A stretch of DNA of 15,230 nt from contig JAOZLO010000023.1 of NCBI GenBank assembly GCA_029934775.1, positions 1 through 15,230 on the forward strand, in the 5' to 3' direction. Below the pieces are notes generated by a model. It was not told the origin of the DNA. It saw nothing but the letters and a program-made list of their open reading frames with translations, and made no database searches. Numbering within the stretch: position 1 is the first letter of the stretch; the number at the start of each line of letters is the position of its first letter. A program made the translations under genes and the position numbers. The DNA comes from Desulfocapsaceae bacterium (GTDB lineage: Bacteria > Desulfobacterota > Desulfobulbia > Desulfobulbales > Desulfocapsaceae). Below, one piece after another: positions 14,791 through 15,230 of this stretch.

Positions 14791-15123
14791 ATGGCTAAAC
14801 GGCGTCTGACCGGCAGGACTTATCACGATATCTCAAAACTTTATCCGGAGGTTATTTCAGCTCTGGAGACTTTAGGAACTACAATACGAGGGATTGGGGC
14901 TCTGGATGAAAAGACCAGTCATCTTGTCCAACTTGCAGCGGCCGCTACCGCAAAATCTGAAGGGGCAGTTCACTCTCATACTCGTAGAGCGATAAAAGCC
15001 GGTGCATCAAAAGAAGAAATATATCACACTCTGCTTCTGCTCGTCTCGACCATAGGTTTCCCCCAGGCCATGGCGGCAATTTCCTGGTGCAGGGATATTC
15101 TTGAAGGTGAGGGTGGGGAATAG
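14791..15123 (+). CDS. Carboxymuconolactone decarboxylase-family protein lacking CxxC
   Basis: This 110-residue all-helical protein fits the CMD/AhpD-like family: an N-terminal segment ending in a Leu/Ala-rich helix (HLVQLAAAATAKSEGAVHSHTRRAIKAGASKEEI) and the typical C-terminal helix GFPQAMAAISWCRDIL. In AhpD-type members a CxxC-xxx-H site performs thiol-disulfide peroxide chemistry; here the two Cys positions read Ser and Ala (SEGA) while the downstream His remains, so thiol peroxidase activity is unlikely. The only Cys is near residue 101. This resembles CMD members without redox activity, but no aromatic-degradation genes are nearby. ATG 14791 is chosen over upstream starts because AAGGAG (14778-14783) lies 7 nt before it. 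Monocistronic, ended by a strong terminator. Confidence 0.85.
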   Translation: MAKRRLTGRTYHDISKLYPEVISALETLGTTIRGIGALDEKTSHLVQLAAAATAKSEGAVHSHTRRAIKAGASKEEIYHTLLLLVSTIGFPQAMAAISWCRDILEGEGGE

Positions 15124-15157
15124 CACAAGTAGCTTCACACCTGCTTTTGCTTCTGAG

Positions 15158-15208
15158 ACCCAGAGTCAACTCGGAAATGATGTTGACCTGGGTTTTCTTT
15201 TTTTGTTT
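15158..15208 (+). terminator. Rho-independent terminator after the CMD-family gene
   Basis: The stem ACCCAGAGTCAAC (15158-15170) pairs with GTTGACCTGGGT (15182-15193) with one bulged base and an 11-nt loop, followed by a T-rich run (TTTCTTTTTTT). This is a textbook intrinsic terminator. Confidence 0.92.
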
Positions 15209-15230
15209 TATGCGATTTATCAAAAAATAA

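Overview
The window reads as chromosomal DNA from a Gram-negative, anaerobe-like proteobacterium, most plausibly Desulfobacterota (former Deltaproteobacteria). This is inferred from the mix of genes: an Exb/Tol-type energy transducer with a TPR partner and a PEGA-tailed TonB-like protein, a PspF/PspABC envelope-stress locus with a sigma-54 promoter, a KamA-family radical SAM enzyme, and long imperfect palindromes of the kind dispersed in these genomes. No rRNA, tRNA, CRISPR array, transposase or phage gene is visible.

Layout. (1) 1-4821: a leader with a sigma-70-like promoter (180-209), then four co-directional genes: ExbB/TolQ-like channel, ExbD/TolR-like protein with an N-terminal GYF_2-like domain, a secreted protein of about 18 TPR units, and a protein with a TonB-type N-terminal helix (SxxxH) but a PEGA domain where the TonB C-terminal domain should be. 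A palindromic repeat lies between genes 2 and 3. (2) 4822-8700: a GntR/FCD regulator behind a small palindromic operator candidate, followed by an ATP-grasp ligase and a KamA-family aminomutase-like enzyme that start 6 nt apart. (3) 8753-11502: the psp locus. pspA, pspB and pspC run leftward from a well-formed sigma-54 promoter (10274-10289), and pspF runs rightward from its own sigma-70-like promoter (10420-10449). A palindrome of about 120 nt sits between pspA and pspB. (4) 11701-14217: a large two-halved RND/MMPL membrane protein. (5) 14791-15123: a small carboxymuconolactone-decarboxylase-family protein without the CxxC pair, followed by a strong intrinsic terminator.

How they may work together. 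Region 1 should be one machine: a proton channel energising a periplasm-spanning protein, with the TPR protein as periplasmic scaffold and the PEGA domain as output. Region 3 is a textbook phage-shock stress circuit. Region 2 is the best candidate for something undescribed. It pairs a predicted 2,3-aminomutase, which keeps its [4Fe-4S], PLP and carboxylate residues but has lost both Asp residues that define lysine specificity, with an ATP-grasp ligase and a metabolite-responsive regulator. The simplest reading is synthesis and ATP-dependent conjugation of a beta-amino acid other than beta-lysine; this is inference, not shown by the sequence.
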